Assembly (NCBI RefSeq): GCF_030546645.1
Contig: NZ_JAUOTO010000002.1
Location: forward strand, 1,054,001 to 1,118,000
Source: Flavitalea plasmicola
Lineage (GTDB): Bacteria > Bacteroidota > Bacteroidia > Chitinophagales > Chitinophagaceae
Reading direction: 5' to 3'
DNA: 64,000 bases
Shown here one piece after another: positions 1 to 7,961 of the stretch; position 1 is the stretch's first letter; each line of letters opens with the position of its first letter. Both the position numbers and the translations under genes were made by a program. Below the pieces are notes generated by a model, which ran no database searches, was not told where the DNA came from, and saw only the letters and a list, made by a program, of their open reading frames with translations.

Positions 1-68
1 TCCAACTCATCTCCGGATGTAAAATTTGTCGTCAGCGCAGGATAAACGCCTTTCCAATCTACAGTCAT
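1..68 (-). CDS. Dihydrodipicolinate synthase-like protein (N-terminus only)
   Basis: Only the first 22 codons lie in the window; the gene continues past the left edge. The start is the ATG whose complement ends at 68. The translated beginning, MTVDWKGVYPALTTNF, is the usual N-terminus of the dihydrodipicolinate synthase / N-acetylneuraminate lyase family (class I aldolase TIM barrels), where the sequence around P-A-L-T-T is the first barrel strand. It lies 84 bases downstream of the RND permease on the same strand, and no clear terminator separates them. A link to the efflux operon is therefore possible but not shown. The exact substrate cannot be told from this fragment. Confidence 0.6.
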   Translation of the reverse strand, partial: MTVDWKGVYPALTTNFTSGDEL

Positions 69-152
69 AATAAAAATTTTTCAAAATTATCTCAACTGTA
101 AAAAAATTGCCACCCGTTTTTTAACAAGTAATGGGCTGATATTGACAACTGT

Positions 153-3100
153 CTATTCAGCAGTGTGCACCTCCGCTTCTTCTTCAGCTTTTCTTTTCGA
201 AGAGACTTTTTCCTGCAGGAATTGGAAAATAACAAACAATACCGGTATGATGAACACCCCCAGGATCACACCGGTAAGCATACCGCCTACCGCGCTCCAG
301 CCGATGGAATGGTTGCCCTGTGCCGATGCCCCTTTTGTAAATATCAGGGGGGTCATGCCCACTACAAAAGCAAATGAGGTCATCAGTATGGGGCGGAGCC
401 TTAACCTGGCTCCTTCCAGCGCAGCCTCTACCAGCCCTTTGCCTGCCCGTCTCCGCTGTACCGCAAACTCCACGATCAGGATGGCATTCTTAGCCAACAA
501 TCCTATCAGCATGATCAATCCTATCTGCACATATACGTTATTCTGCAACCCGGCAAATCCTACAAAGGCAAACACGCCCAGGATACCAGTGGGCACAGTG
601 AGTATCACCGCCAAGGGAAGAATATAACTTTCGTACTGTGCAGCGAGGAGGAAAAATACAAACAGCACGCTTAATAAGAATACGAACGCCGTTTGATTGC
701 CCGCCCTGATCTCTTCTCTCGTTACGCCGGTGAATTCATAGGCATACCCTTTAGGTAAAGCCTGTTTGGCCGTGGCCTGAACGGCTTTGATCACGTCACC
801 CGTGCTGAAGCCCGGCTTGGGCGTTATATTGATGGTGACGGCATTGAACAGGTTGTTGCGGGTGACCGTTTCGGGACCATACACACGGACAAACTTAGCC
901 ACGGAGGTAGCGGGGACCATCCCGCCTGAACTATTCTTTACATAAATACCGTTGAGGGAATTCACGTCCATCCGGTAAGCAACATCGGCCTGCGCCATGA
1001 CCCGGTAGTACTTTCCAAACCGGTTGAAGTCCGAAACAAAACTACTGCCATAATATATTTGCAGCGTATTCATCAGCTCGCTGATAGACACGCCCAACTG
1101 CTTTGCCTTGTCATCGTCCACCTCGATGGTATACTGAGGGTTGCCGGTGTTGAAAGTGGTAAAAGCCGAGCCCACCTCTTTTCGCTGAGACAAGGCCCCG
1201 ACAAAACCCCAGGCCGTCATACCCAGTTTGTCCAGGGGGCCGCTGGCCCTGTCCTGCAGCATCAGTTCCACACCGCTGACATTGCCGAATCCCTGCACGG
1301 TGGGAAAATTTACGAATATGGACAACGCGTCTTTTACCTGACCTGTTTCCCCCATCAATCTGCCGGTGATTTGCGCAGGGTCTTTTGCGGGTCCCCGTTC
1401 GTCCCGGGGTTTCAGCCGGCAGAAAACAACGGCATTGGGCGAGGCAAAAGAGTTGGTGACAAAGTTCATTCCGTTTACATTCCATACATCGCTGGATGCC
1501 CCATCCCGCAGGGCGATCTTGCTGATGTCATCGGTAGCCCGCGCAGTCCTGGTTAAGCTGCTGCCGGCAGGCGTTTGAGCCACCGCTATAATGAAACCCT
1601 GGTCTTCGTCGGGAATAAATCCAGAAGGAGTTTTATTCACCAGTATCACACAGCCTGCGGCGATGATCAACAGGCCGATGATAGGTACCCATTTATGGCG
1701 GATGAGGAATTGCAGGCTTTTTACATATTTCCCCGTCATGGCTGTAAAGCCCGTATTGAACGCCATGAAGAAACGGGCGGCCAATCCTTTTTTTCTCCCC
1801 CCCTGCTCTGCATGCGGATTTTTCAAAAATAAGGCGCACAAGGCAGGGCTTAACGTCAACGCATTGACGGCGGAGATCAGGATGGCAGTAGCCAGCGTGA
1901 ACGCAAACTGCTTGTAGAATACCCCTGCAGGCCCCTGCACAAAGCTGACGGGTACAAACACCGCCGCCATCACCAGTGTAATGGAAATGATCGCGCCCGA
2001 GATCTCATTCATACTTTCAATGGTCGCTTTCCTTGGCGGCAAATGCTCCCGCTCCATTTTAGAGTGCACGGCCTCTACCACCACAATGGCATCGTCCACC
2101 ACGATGCCGATGGCCAGCACCAGGGCAAACAAAGTCAGCAGGTTGATACTAAAGCCAAACAAATTCAGGAAGAAAAAGGTGCCGATGATGGCGACGGGCA
2201 CGGCGATAACGGGTATCAGTGTAGAGCGGAAATCCTGCAAGAAGATGAAAACCACGATCGCCACCAGTACGAAAGCGATGATCAGGGTTTCCTCCACCTG
2301 GCCGATGGACGCATCGAGGAATTCCTTGGCATTATACATGATCTTGAACTTCATGCCGCTGGGTAAAGCCGCGTCGAATTCCTTTATCTGGCGCTCCAGC
2401 TCCGTGAGGATCTGGTTGGCGTTGGACCCGGGCGTCTGTAAAACGCCAAAGCCCGAAGTAGGATGACCGTTCAGTTTATTGGACGAGATGTAGGTATAGG
2501 CCCCGAATTCCACACGGGCCACATCTTTCAGGCGCAGCAGGGACCCGTCATTATTGGCCTTCACCACCATGTTCTCATAGTCCTCATTCCTGTTCCGTTT
2601 GCCCTTATATTTGATGACATACTCAAACGATTCGCCACTGTTCTGTCCCAGGCGCCCCGGCGCTGCCTCCAGGTTCTGATCCTTGATGGCGTTTAAAACA
2701 TCCTGCGGGGAAAGATTATTGGCTATCAGCCTGTCAGGCTTCAGCCAGATGCGCATGGAATAATCCTTCGAGCTGAACACCTGCGCCTGCGCCACGCCGG
2801 GAATACGTTGCAGCTGCGGGATGACATTGATCCGGAGATAGTTCTCCAGGAAAAGCTCGTCGTACTTCGTGCTGTCCTCGCTGTACAGTCCCACGAACAT
2901 GAGAAAGCTGTTCTGTATCTTTTGGGTAGACACACCCGCTTGTATCACTTCCGGCGGCAGCTGGCTGTTGGCCTTCGTTACACGGTTTTGCACGTTCACC
3001 GCATTGATATCCGGGTTGGTGCCTTGTTTGAAAAAGATGGTCAGGTTCATGCTGCCGTCGTTGCTGGAATTGGAAGTCATGTAGCTCATGTTTTCCACGC

Positions 3101-3311
3101 CGTTGACCGCTTCCTCAATCGGAACTGCTACGGTGCGGGCTACCACTTCGGCATTGGCGCCGGGATAAACGGCGGTTACCTGTACGCTGGGAGGCGCAAT
3201 CTCAGGGAACAAGGTGATAGGCAGGGAAAACAACGACAGTCCGCCTAATAAGAGTAGTATAATGGAGACAACCGTGGATAATACAGGCCGTTCTATAAAT
3301 CTTCTTAGCAT
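153..3311 (-). CDS. RND efflux transporter permease (HAE1/AcrB type)
   Basis: A 1052-residue inner-membrane proton antiporter of the resistance-nodulation-division family, at the family's usual length. The N-terminus MLRRFIERPVLSTVV and the following single TM segment are typical. After the first periplasmic loop come TM2-6 (about residues 340-500), including the GIVVDDAIVVVEA helix with the Asp pair used for proton relay. A second periplasmic half follows (about 560-870), then TM8-12 with LIGLLAKNAILIVEF carrying the relay Lys. The duplicated layout shows a complete gene. It lies 25 bases downstream of the membrane-fusion adaptor and is surely co-transcribed with it. No TolC-type outer-membrane factor is present in the window, so the pump must use one encoded elsewhere. 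The exported compounds cannot be predicted. Confidence 0.95.
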   Translation of the reverse strand: MLRRFIERPVLSTVVSIILLLLGGLSLFSLPITLFPEIAPPSVQVTAVYPGANAEVVARTVAVPIEEAVNGVENMSYMTSNSSNDGSMNLTIFFKQGTNPDINAVNVQNRVTKANSQLPPEVIQAGVSTQKIQNSFLMFVGLYSEDSTKYDELFLENYLRINVIPQLQRIPGVAQAQVFSSKDYSMRIWLKPDRLIANNLSPQDVLNAIKDQNLEAAPGRLGQNSGESFEYVIKYKGKRNRNEDYENMVVKANNDGSLLRLKDVARVEFGAYTYISSNKLNGHPTSGFGVLQTPGSNANQILTELERQIKEFDAALPSGMKFKIMYNAKEFLDASIGQVEETLIIAFVLVAIVVFIFLQDFRSTLIPVIAVPVAIIGTFFFLNLFGFSINLLTLFALVLAIGIVVDDAIVVVEAVHSKMEREHLPPRKATIESMNEISGAIISITLVMAAVFVPVSFVQGPAGVFYKQFAFTLATAILISAVNALTLSPALCALFLKNPHAEQGGRKKGLAARFFMAFNTGFTAMTGKYVKSLQFLIRHKWVPIIGLLIIAAGCVILVNKTPSGFIPDEDQGFIIAVAQTPAGSSLTRTARATDDISKIALRDGASSDVWNVNGMNFVTNSFASPNAVVFCRLKPRDERGPAKDPAQITGRLMGETGQVKDALSIFVNFPTVQGFGNVSGVELMLQDRASGPLDKLGMTAWGFVGALSQRKEVGSAFTTFNTGNPQYTIEVDDDKAKQLGVSISELMNTLQIYYGSSFVSDFNRFGKYYRVMAQADVAYRMDVNSLNGIYVKNSSGGMVPATSVAKFVRVYGPETVTRNNLFNAVTINITPKPGFSTGDVIKAVQATAKQALPKGYAYEFTGVTREEIRAGNQTAFVFLLSVLFVFFLLAAQYESYILPLAVILTVPTGILGVFAFVGFAGLQNNVYVQIGLIMLIGLLAKNAILIVEFAVQRRRAGKGLVEAALEGARLRLRPILMTSFAFVVGMTPLIFTKGASAQGNHSIGWSAVGGMLTGVILGVFIIPVLFVIFQFLQEKVSSKRKAEEEAEVHTAE

Positions 3312-3336
3312 ATATCATATTTTGAATGATGTTTGA

Positions 3337-4539
3337 TCAAAGAGGCTTTGCCTTTAACAAACTATCGGTTGAGATCATTTGAGGCGCAATCACCATCCCA
3401 TCCCTCAATCCGCCGATCATCGTGGTAGCCATAGAGGAAAGCACTATTTTTTCCCCCAGCTTCACACCATCCGACACGAAATAATAGTTCGGGGTCCTGC
3501 CGGAAATATTCAGTGGTTTGGTTACGATCTTATTGCTGTCGGCTACCGTATAAACGAACACTTTACCCTGCAGCTCAAAAGTCGCATCCTGCGGGACCAC
3601 CAATACGGATTTGTACGAAGTAGGTATCCTTACCTTACCCGTACTGCCGCTTCGTAATAACCCTTCCGCATTAGGAAAGCTCGCACGGAACTTAATAGCG
3701 CCGACCGTCTTGTCAAACTGCCCTTCTACGATCTCTACTTTTCCCGGATGCGGATAGACGCTATTGTCAGCCAGCACCAGTTGAACGGGCGGCATCTGCT
3801 TTACCTTATCGGCAACGGTGTTACCGGCATATTTCTCCTTGAACTGAAGGAAGTCGGGCTCGCTCATTGAAAAATAGACACGCATGTCCTTTGTCTCCGA
3901 TACGACAGTAAGAGCGCCATCCATGCCTTTGGTGACAAGACTTCCCGTTTTGAAAGGAATGGTCCCCACGTACCCATCGCTGGGCGCCGTAATGGTGGTG
4001 TAGTCGAGGTTGATGCGTGCAGTTCCCACCGCCGACTGCGCCTGATCCGCGGCAGCTTTGGCATTATTGTACGCTGCCTGCGCTGACTTCAGCTGCACGT
4101 CGGACACTACATTGTGTTCTACCAGGGGCTTGAGCTTGTCTACATTTATCTGCGCATTTTCCATCGAGGCCTGGGCAGCCGCCAGGGCCGCCCTGGCATT
4201 GTTCAATTGTTCTTCAAACGGCTTTCTGTCGATGAGAAAGAGAGGCTGCCCTTTATGTACATAAGCGCCTTCGTCCACCTCGATTGCAGTCAGGTATCCA
4301 TCCACCTGCGGCCTTATTTCAACATCACGTTTGCCCTGCACCGATGCTGTAAAATCCTGATAGGTAGTGGCAGGTAGCGCCACGGCGGTAATTACTGGCA
4401 GCGAGGGCGGAGGCATGGCCCCGGTGCCTGCGGCTTCGCTTTTCTCCTTACAACTATTCAAAAGAAAAATGACGACAAGAGAGCGGCCTGCGGCCCTCAA
4501 CGACCATAAAAAAGGAGGGAGTAATTGAGTGCGTGTCAT
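3337..4539 (-). CDS. RND efflux periplasmic adaptor subunit (membrane fusion protein)
   Basis: A 400-residue MFP/HlyD-family adaptor that bridges the RND permease and an outer-membrane channel. An N-terminal signal sequence ends in LLNSC, a lipobox, so it is a lipoprotein. Residues about 60-100 form the first half of the lipoyl/barrel-sandwich domain (motif IRPQVDGYLTAIEVDEGAYV). A coiled-coil alpha hairpin rich in Ala and Gln spans about 105-175, the second lipoyl half follows (ITAPSDGYVG), and beta-barrel and membrane-proximal domains complete the C-terminus. It is the first gene of the two-gene efflux operon. Its start lies about 18 bases after the predicted transcription start of a promoter that carries paired palindromes, so repressor control is likely. 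Confidence 0.93.
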   Translation of the reverse strand: MTRTQLLPPFLWSLRAAGRSLVVIFLLNSCKEKSEAAGTGAMPPPSLPVITAVALPATTYQDFTASVQGKRDVEIRPQVDGYLTAIEVDEGAYVHKGQPLFLIDRKPFEEQLNNARAALAAAQASMENAQINVDKLKPLVEHNVVSDVQLKSAQAAYNNAKAAADQAQSAVGTARINLDYTTITAPSDGYVGTIPFKTGSLVTKGMDGALTVVSETKDMRVYFSMSEPDFLQFKEKYAGNTVADKVKQMPPVQLVLADNSVYPHPGKVEIVEGQFDKTVGAIKFRASFPNAEGLLRSGSTGKVRIPTSYKSVLVVPQDATFELQGKVFVYTVADSNKIVTKPLNISGRTPNYYFVSDGVKLGEKIVLSSMATTMIGGLRDGMVIAPQMISTDSLLKAKPL

Positions 4540-4563
4540 TTGATAGGCATTTAATGTTCATAA

Positions 4564-4595
4564 TAAATTTAACATTGTTAAACGCTTTGGGCAAA
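4564..4595 (-). promoter_or_regulatory. Promoter of the RND efflux operon
   Basis: On the minus strand TTTG (4595-4592) and TAAATTTA (4571-4564) are separated by 20 bases, matching the Bacteroidota consensus TTTG-N19/20-TAnnTTTG with one mismatch. Transcription would start near 4557, giving a leader of about 18 bases before the adaptor ATG at 4539. A weaker divergent promoter for exonuclease III may lie at 4616-4647 (TTTA, 20 bases, AATATTTG). Confidence 0.55.
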
Positions 4596-4614
4596 AAAAT
4601 CTAACATTGTTAGA
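4568..4614. promoter_or_regulatory. Two palindromic operators (TetR-like) over the efflux promoter
   Basis: Two 15-base palindromes share the core TAACATTGTTA: TTTAACATTGTTAAA at 4568-4582 and TCTAACATTGTTAGA at 4600-4614. Each is perfectly symmetric about its central base. Their centres lie 32 bases apart, three helical turns, so two dimers would bind on the same face. The first overlaps the -7 box and the second abuts the -33 box of the efflux promoter. This is the layout expected for a TetR-type repressor, as is common for RND operons, but no such repressor gene is in the window. Confidence 0.65.
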
Positions 4615-4669
4615 CTTTAGGGTAAAAAGGGCTTTTTATAATATTTGTTACTAATTTGTCTTGAAAGTC

Positions 4670-5443
4670 ATGAAAATAGCTACTTATAATGTCAATGGCG
4701 TCAACGGACGTCTCCCCGTGCTCCTTCGCTGGCTGGACGCGTCGGCGCCGGATATAGTCTGCCTGCAGGAGTTGAAAGCGCCCCAGGAAAAATTTCCTGA
4801 AAAAGCCATACAGGATGCCGGATATGAAGCTATCTGGCATGGACAAAAGAGCTGGAATGGCGTCGCCATCCTGTCCCGCACCGGAAAACCCAAGGAAGTC
4901 CGGCGGGCTTTGCCCGGGGATCCCGAGGATCTGCACAGCCGCTTCATCGAAGCGGTGGTGGATGGCTTACAGATCGGCTGTCTCTATCTGCCTAATGGGA
5001 ACCCCGCACCCGGGCCCAAATTTGATTACAAATTGCGCTGGTTCGACAGGCTGATCGCCCATGGCGCCGAGCTTTATGCTTCTAAAAAGCCCGTAATCCT
5101 GGTGGGGGATTTTAATGTCATGCCCACCGACCTGGACGTGTATAAGCCGGAAAGCTGGAAGGATGATGCCCTCTTCCGGCCGGAAGTGCGTGAAGCCTTT
5201 AAAAAGCTCATTTCCCAGGGATGGATGGATGCGCTGCGTCACCTCCATCCCGACGAAAAGATCTATACTTTCTGGGATTATTTCCGAAATGCCTATGGCC
5301 GTAATGCCGGCCTGCGCATCGATCACTTTTTATTGAATGCGCCGTTGAAAAAGCGGCTGGTCGCCGCGGGGGTTGATAAAGAAGTGCGGGGATGGGAGAA
5401 GACGAGCGATCATGCGCCGGTGTGGATCGAGCTGGCGGATTGA
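4670..5443 (+). CDS. xth: Exodeoxyribonuclease III
   Basis: A 257-residue enzyme of the exonuclease III / AP endonuclease (EEP) family, which cleaves 5' to abasic sites and removes 3' blocks during base-excision repair. The ATG at 4670 gives the standard start MKIATYNVNGVNGRL; the upstream TTG at 4661 is less likely. Family signatures are present in order: the metal-binding Glu in DIVCLQELKA (about residue 35), the LPNGNP loop, the GDFNV motif with catalytic Asp/Asn (about 151), LRIDHFL, and the catalytic Asp-His of TSDHAPVW near the C-terminus. Its last 34 bases overlap the 3' end of the convergent AraC gene. The divergent efflux operon shares its 5' region, so its expression may be affected by the same palindromes. 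Confidence 0.93.
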   Translation: MKIATYNVNGVNGRLPVLLRWLDASAPDIVCLQELKAPQEKFPEKAIQDAGYEAIWHGQKSWNGVAILSRTGKPKEVRRALPGDPEDLHSRFIEAVVDGLQIGCLYLPNGNPAPGPKFDYKLRWFDRLIAHGAELYASKKPVILVGDFNVMPTDLDVYKPESWKDDALFRPEVREAFKKLISQGWMDALRHLHPDEKIYTFWDYFRNAYGRNAGLRIDHFLLNAPLKKRLVAAGVDKEVRGWEKTSDHAPVWIELAD

Positions 5444-6279
5444 GCTTTACTCCGCTTGAAATCCGACGGATTCACTCCGCGGTATTTCTTAAACATCCTG
5501 TTCAGATGGCTCTTATCTGTAAATCCAAACTCGTCGGCAATCTCCGTGACACGCATATGACTGTGTAAGAGCCTGTTCTCCACCAGTTGTAGCTTGTAGC
5601 GCATAATATAATCCTGCAAAGTCTCATGGGCATGCTTTTTAAAATAGCGCCCCAGGTAGGTTCTCGAAATGCCAAAGTACTTACTGATGGCCTCCGCCCT
5701 CAACTTATCAGGATAATAAATATGGGTCTGTATATATTGAAGAATATCCACCGCCTTTTCCTCGCTGGCCTCATCGATCACATCGGGGAAGACCTGCGAA
5801 ATATTCCGTGCGATGATCACCAGCAGCGTATTTACCAGCTGCGCTATCAGTTCTTTATGGTACAGATCGTGTTGCAAATGCTCATGGATGATCATTTCCA
5901 TTAAATGAGTGACGGCTCTCCGGTCGGCCTCCTTCTTTAAGATACACCCCGGCTCATGGCGCGCATTCGGGAGGATCATTTCCAGTCTTGCCGCCAGCTC
6001 CTGGTCCTTTTTGGACGACTGCACAAACACATGATTGAATCTTATGAAAAAGAACCGGGAAGTTTGTTCGATCTTAAAAACATGGGTATCATTTGGCGCT
6101 ACCAGGAACAGATCTCCGGGCTTGTATGCAAACTCTACCTCGTTGATACACTGCCGCCCCGTACCTTCCACAATATAGATCAGCTCGAAAAAACTATGCG
6201 TATGCCTGCCCCGGGGACATTCATCCATCAATTCCCGCAGCACCAGCTCAAAAGGCTCACGTAAATGATCTTTGACCAT
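5410..6279 (-). CDS. AraC family transcriptional regulator
   Basis: A 289-residue regulator. The start chosen is the ATG at 6279 (MVKDHLREPFELV); the reading frame is open for another 33 codons upstream, but that stretch overlaps the divergent promoter region and looks non-native. The N-terminal half is a cupin-like ligand-binding domain (HTHSFFELIYIVEGTG, then KPGDLFLVAPNDTHVF). The C-terminal 100 residues hold two helix-turn-helix motifs of the AraC/XylS type, ending with the conserved VTEIADEFGFTDKSHLNRMF and KKYRGVNPSDFK. It is divergent from the MDR oxidoreductase with an 85-base gap, so it probably controls that gene and itself. Its 3' end overlaps exonuclease III antisense by 34 bases. 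Confidence 0.9.
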   Translation of the reverse strand: MVKDHLREPFELVLRELMDECPRGRHTHSFFELIYIVEGTGRQCINEVEFAYKPGDLFLVAPNDTHVFKIEQTSRFFFIRFNHVFVQSSKKDQELAARLEMILPNARHEPGCILKKEADRRAVTHLMEMIIHEHLQHDLYHKELIAQLVNTLLVIIARNISQVFPDVIDEASEEKAVDILQYIQTHIYYPDKLRAEAISKYFGISRTYLGRYFKKHAHETLQDYIMRYKLQLVENRLLHSHMRVTEIADEFGFTDKSHLNRMFKKYRGVNPSDFKRSKAQSASSIHTGA

Positions 6280-6364
6280 AGTACAAAAGTACAACGAAAA
6301 CATGTAAAAATACACCTTTTGACTACTAAAGCTCCCGACCTTTGCATTATCAAAAACATCAAGC

Positions 6365-7366
6365 ATGAAAGCGCTCATCCTGGAAAGCTATAACACCTCT
6401 TATTTATTAAAGGAAGTCGAAACGCCGGTGGCCGCAAAAGGCCAGGTGCTGGTGAACATCAAGGCCAGCGGTGTCAACCCTCTGGACCTGAAGATCAGGG
6501 CCGGACAAGCTGCACACGCCCGCACGCAACTCCCTGCCATCTTAGGCCTCGACATGGCGGGTGTTGTAGCCGCCGTGGGTGAAGGAGTGACCCGGTTCAA
6601 GCCCGGCGACGAAGTTTATGGCATCACGGGGGGTGTTGCCGGCATACCAGGCACCCTGGCCGAATACGCGGCAGTTGATGCAGACCTGCTGGCGATGAAG
6701 CCTGCCAACCTCACCATGCGCGAAGCCGCCGCCGTACCACTGGTCTTTATCACTGCCTGGGAAGGATTGGTGGACAGGGCCAGGGTGCAGGAAGGACAGA
6801 CCGTGCTGGTCCATGGCGGTGCAGGTGGCGTGGGACATGTAGCAGTACAGCTCGCCAAAGCCCATGGAGCCAAAGTCTACACAACCGTTAGCCCCGCAAA
6901 GCGCGCACTCGTTGAAAGCTACGGCGCTATCGCCATCGACTATACGGCCCTTTCCGCGCAAGACTACATACAGGGATATACGAACGGTGAAGGCTTCGAT
7001 GTTGTATTCGATACCCTGGGAGGCGTCACTCTCGACAGTTCCTTCCTGTCTGCAAAAAGATACACGGGTCACGTAGTGAGCGCGCTTGGTTGGGGTTCGC
7101 ACAGCCTGGCGCCGTTGTCTTTCCGCGGGGCCACTTACTCCGGTATTTTCACGCTCTATCCGCTGATCTCCGGCCGGGGCAGAGCGCATCATGGTGATAT
7201 CCTGCGACAGGCGACGGCACTGATAGAAGCCGGAAAGCTACGGCCATTAACAGACGGGCAACCCTATACGATGGAAAGTATTGCTGATGCTTATACTGCG
7301 ATCGAGCAAGGCACTGCCCGTGGGAAAGTCGTCATCGATATTGCCTTTTCGGGACTTAAAAAGTAA
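6365..7366 (+). CDS. NAD(P)-dependent MDR oxidoreductase (quinone oxidoreductase-like)
   Basis: A 333-residue medium-chain dehydrogenase/reductase. The N-terminal GroES-like domain contains the typical SGVNPLDLKIRAG and the GLDMAGVVAAVGEGV strand-turn. The Rossmann domain starts near residue 140 with VLVHGGAGGVGHVAVQLAK, the AxxGxxG dinucleotide motif. The zinc ligands of alcohol dehydrogenases are not visible, which places it in the zinc-free quinone/enone reductase (QOR) branch that uses NADPH. It probably reduces a reactive quinone, enal or enone. Divergent placement from an AraC regulator suggests an inducible detoxification pair; the substrate is unknown. Confidence 0.88.
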   Translation: MKALILESYNTSYLLKEVETPVAAKGQVLVNIKASGVNPLDLKIRAGQAAHARTQLPAILGLDMAGVVAAVGEGVTRFKPGDEVYGITGGVAGIPGTLAEYAAVDADLLAMKPANLTMREAAAVPLVFITAWEGLVDRARVQEGQTVLVHGGAGGVGHVAVQLAKAHGAKVYTTVSPAKRALVESYGAIAIDYTALSAQDYIQGYTNGEGFDVVFDTLGGVTLDSSFLSAKRYTGHVVSALGWGSHSLAPLSFRGATYSGIFTLYPLISGRGRAHHGDILRQATALIEAGKLRPLTDGQPYTMESIADAYTAIEQGTARGKVVIDIAFSGLKK

Positions 7367-7417
7367 CTATTTGGGAGTTTTTGATAGAGGAAGACGGATA
7401 TTTTATTTCTTTATGTC

Positions 7418-7705
7418 ATGGTAAACCGTGATCCTCGTTATCACCTTGTCCAAAGTATGTATGAGAAGGGACATGTAAGGTCCTTTAATGATATTTTCCG
7501 GTATGTTCCCAAGACCGTCGTAGCAAAGAACCTGGGAACCAAGGTCGATCGTTTTACCAAGCTGATGAAAAGAGTGGAAAAGTTTACGTTGGAAGACATC
7601 GTCATGATCGGCACATTCTGTGATATGAGCCTGGACGTCATGACTGAGTTATGGAAGGAAGAATATCGCAGGCAAAAGGAGGCAATTCCCGATCGCCCGA
7701 TTTGA
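7418..7705 (+). CDS. Small HTH-like protein, function unknown
   Basis: A 95-residue protein, basic in the middle and acidic at the end. The segment FNDIFRYVPKTVVAKNLG followed by VDRFTKLMKRVEKFTLEDIV resembles the helical arrangement of Cro/C1 (XRE) domains: a short first helix, a turn containing K-x-V-V-A-K, and a helix ending in a run of basic residues. I recognise the general type but not a named family. It stands alone on the plus strand 51 bases after the MDR gene and is convergent (17-base gap) with the I9-like gene. DNA binding is inferred only from this pattern. Confidence 0.65.
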   Translation: MVNRDPRYHLVQSMYEKGHVRSFNDIFRYVPKTVVAKNLGTKVDRFTKLMKRVEKFTLEDIVMIGTFCDMSLDVMTELWKEEYRRQKEAIPDRPI

Positions 7706-7722
7706 CAGGGCCCTGCTTCCTC

Positions 7723-7938
7723 TCAACGTCCGCCTGACGCCCGCAAATGCCGATCCCGCTCCACAGATTGGATCCCCTTGATCTTTAGCTGTGCCAGGGG
7801 CATACGCCGGCTGGACCCGGTGATCACACCCGGGATCCGCAGGATCTGTTTGACCTTGATGCCCATTTTTTCCAGGGACTGTGCAATCTCCTGAATATTA
7901 GAGCGTTGATTATCTTCTACTTTAGCTATAAAATCCAT
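7723..7938 (-). CDS. Stand-alone I9-like subtilisin propeptide/inhibitor
   Basis: A 71-residue protein starting at the ATG at 7938 (MDFIAKVEDNQRSNIQEIAQ). A longer upstream reading frame covers the end of the protease gene in another frame and is not native. The fold pattern is beta-alpha-beta-beta-alpha-beta: FIAKVED, a helix with EIAQSLEKMG, KVKQILRI, GVITGS, a helix MPLAQLKI, and GIQSVERDR. This order and the end (K-I-x-G-I-x-S-V-E-x-D) match the peptidase inhibitor I9 fold, which acts as the intramolecular chaperone/propeptide of subtilisins. The gene lies 23 bases downstream of a subtilase on the same strand, so it is very likely co-transcribed and may inhibit or help fold it in trans. 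Confidence 0.75.
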   Translation of the reverse strand: MDFIAKVEDNQRSNIQEIAQSLEKMGIKVKQILRIPGVITGSSRRMPLAQLKIKGIQSVERDRHLRASGGR

Positions 7939-7961
7939 CTTCTCAAAGATACAAATTTTCC

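Noticed and set aside
142-3248. Several plus-strand reading frames inside the RND permease gene
   Set aside because: They are antisense shadows of a GC-rich, full-length RND gene; their proteins are low complexity and match no family.
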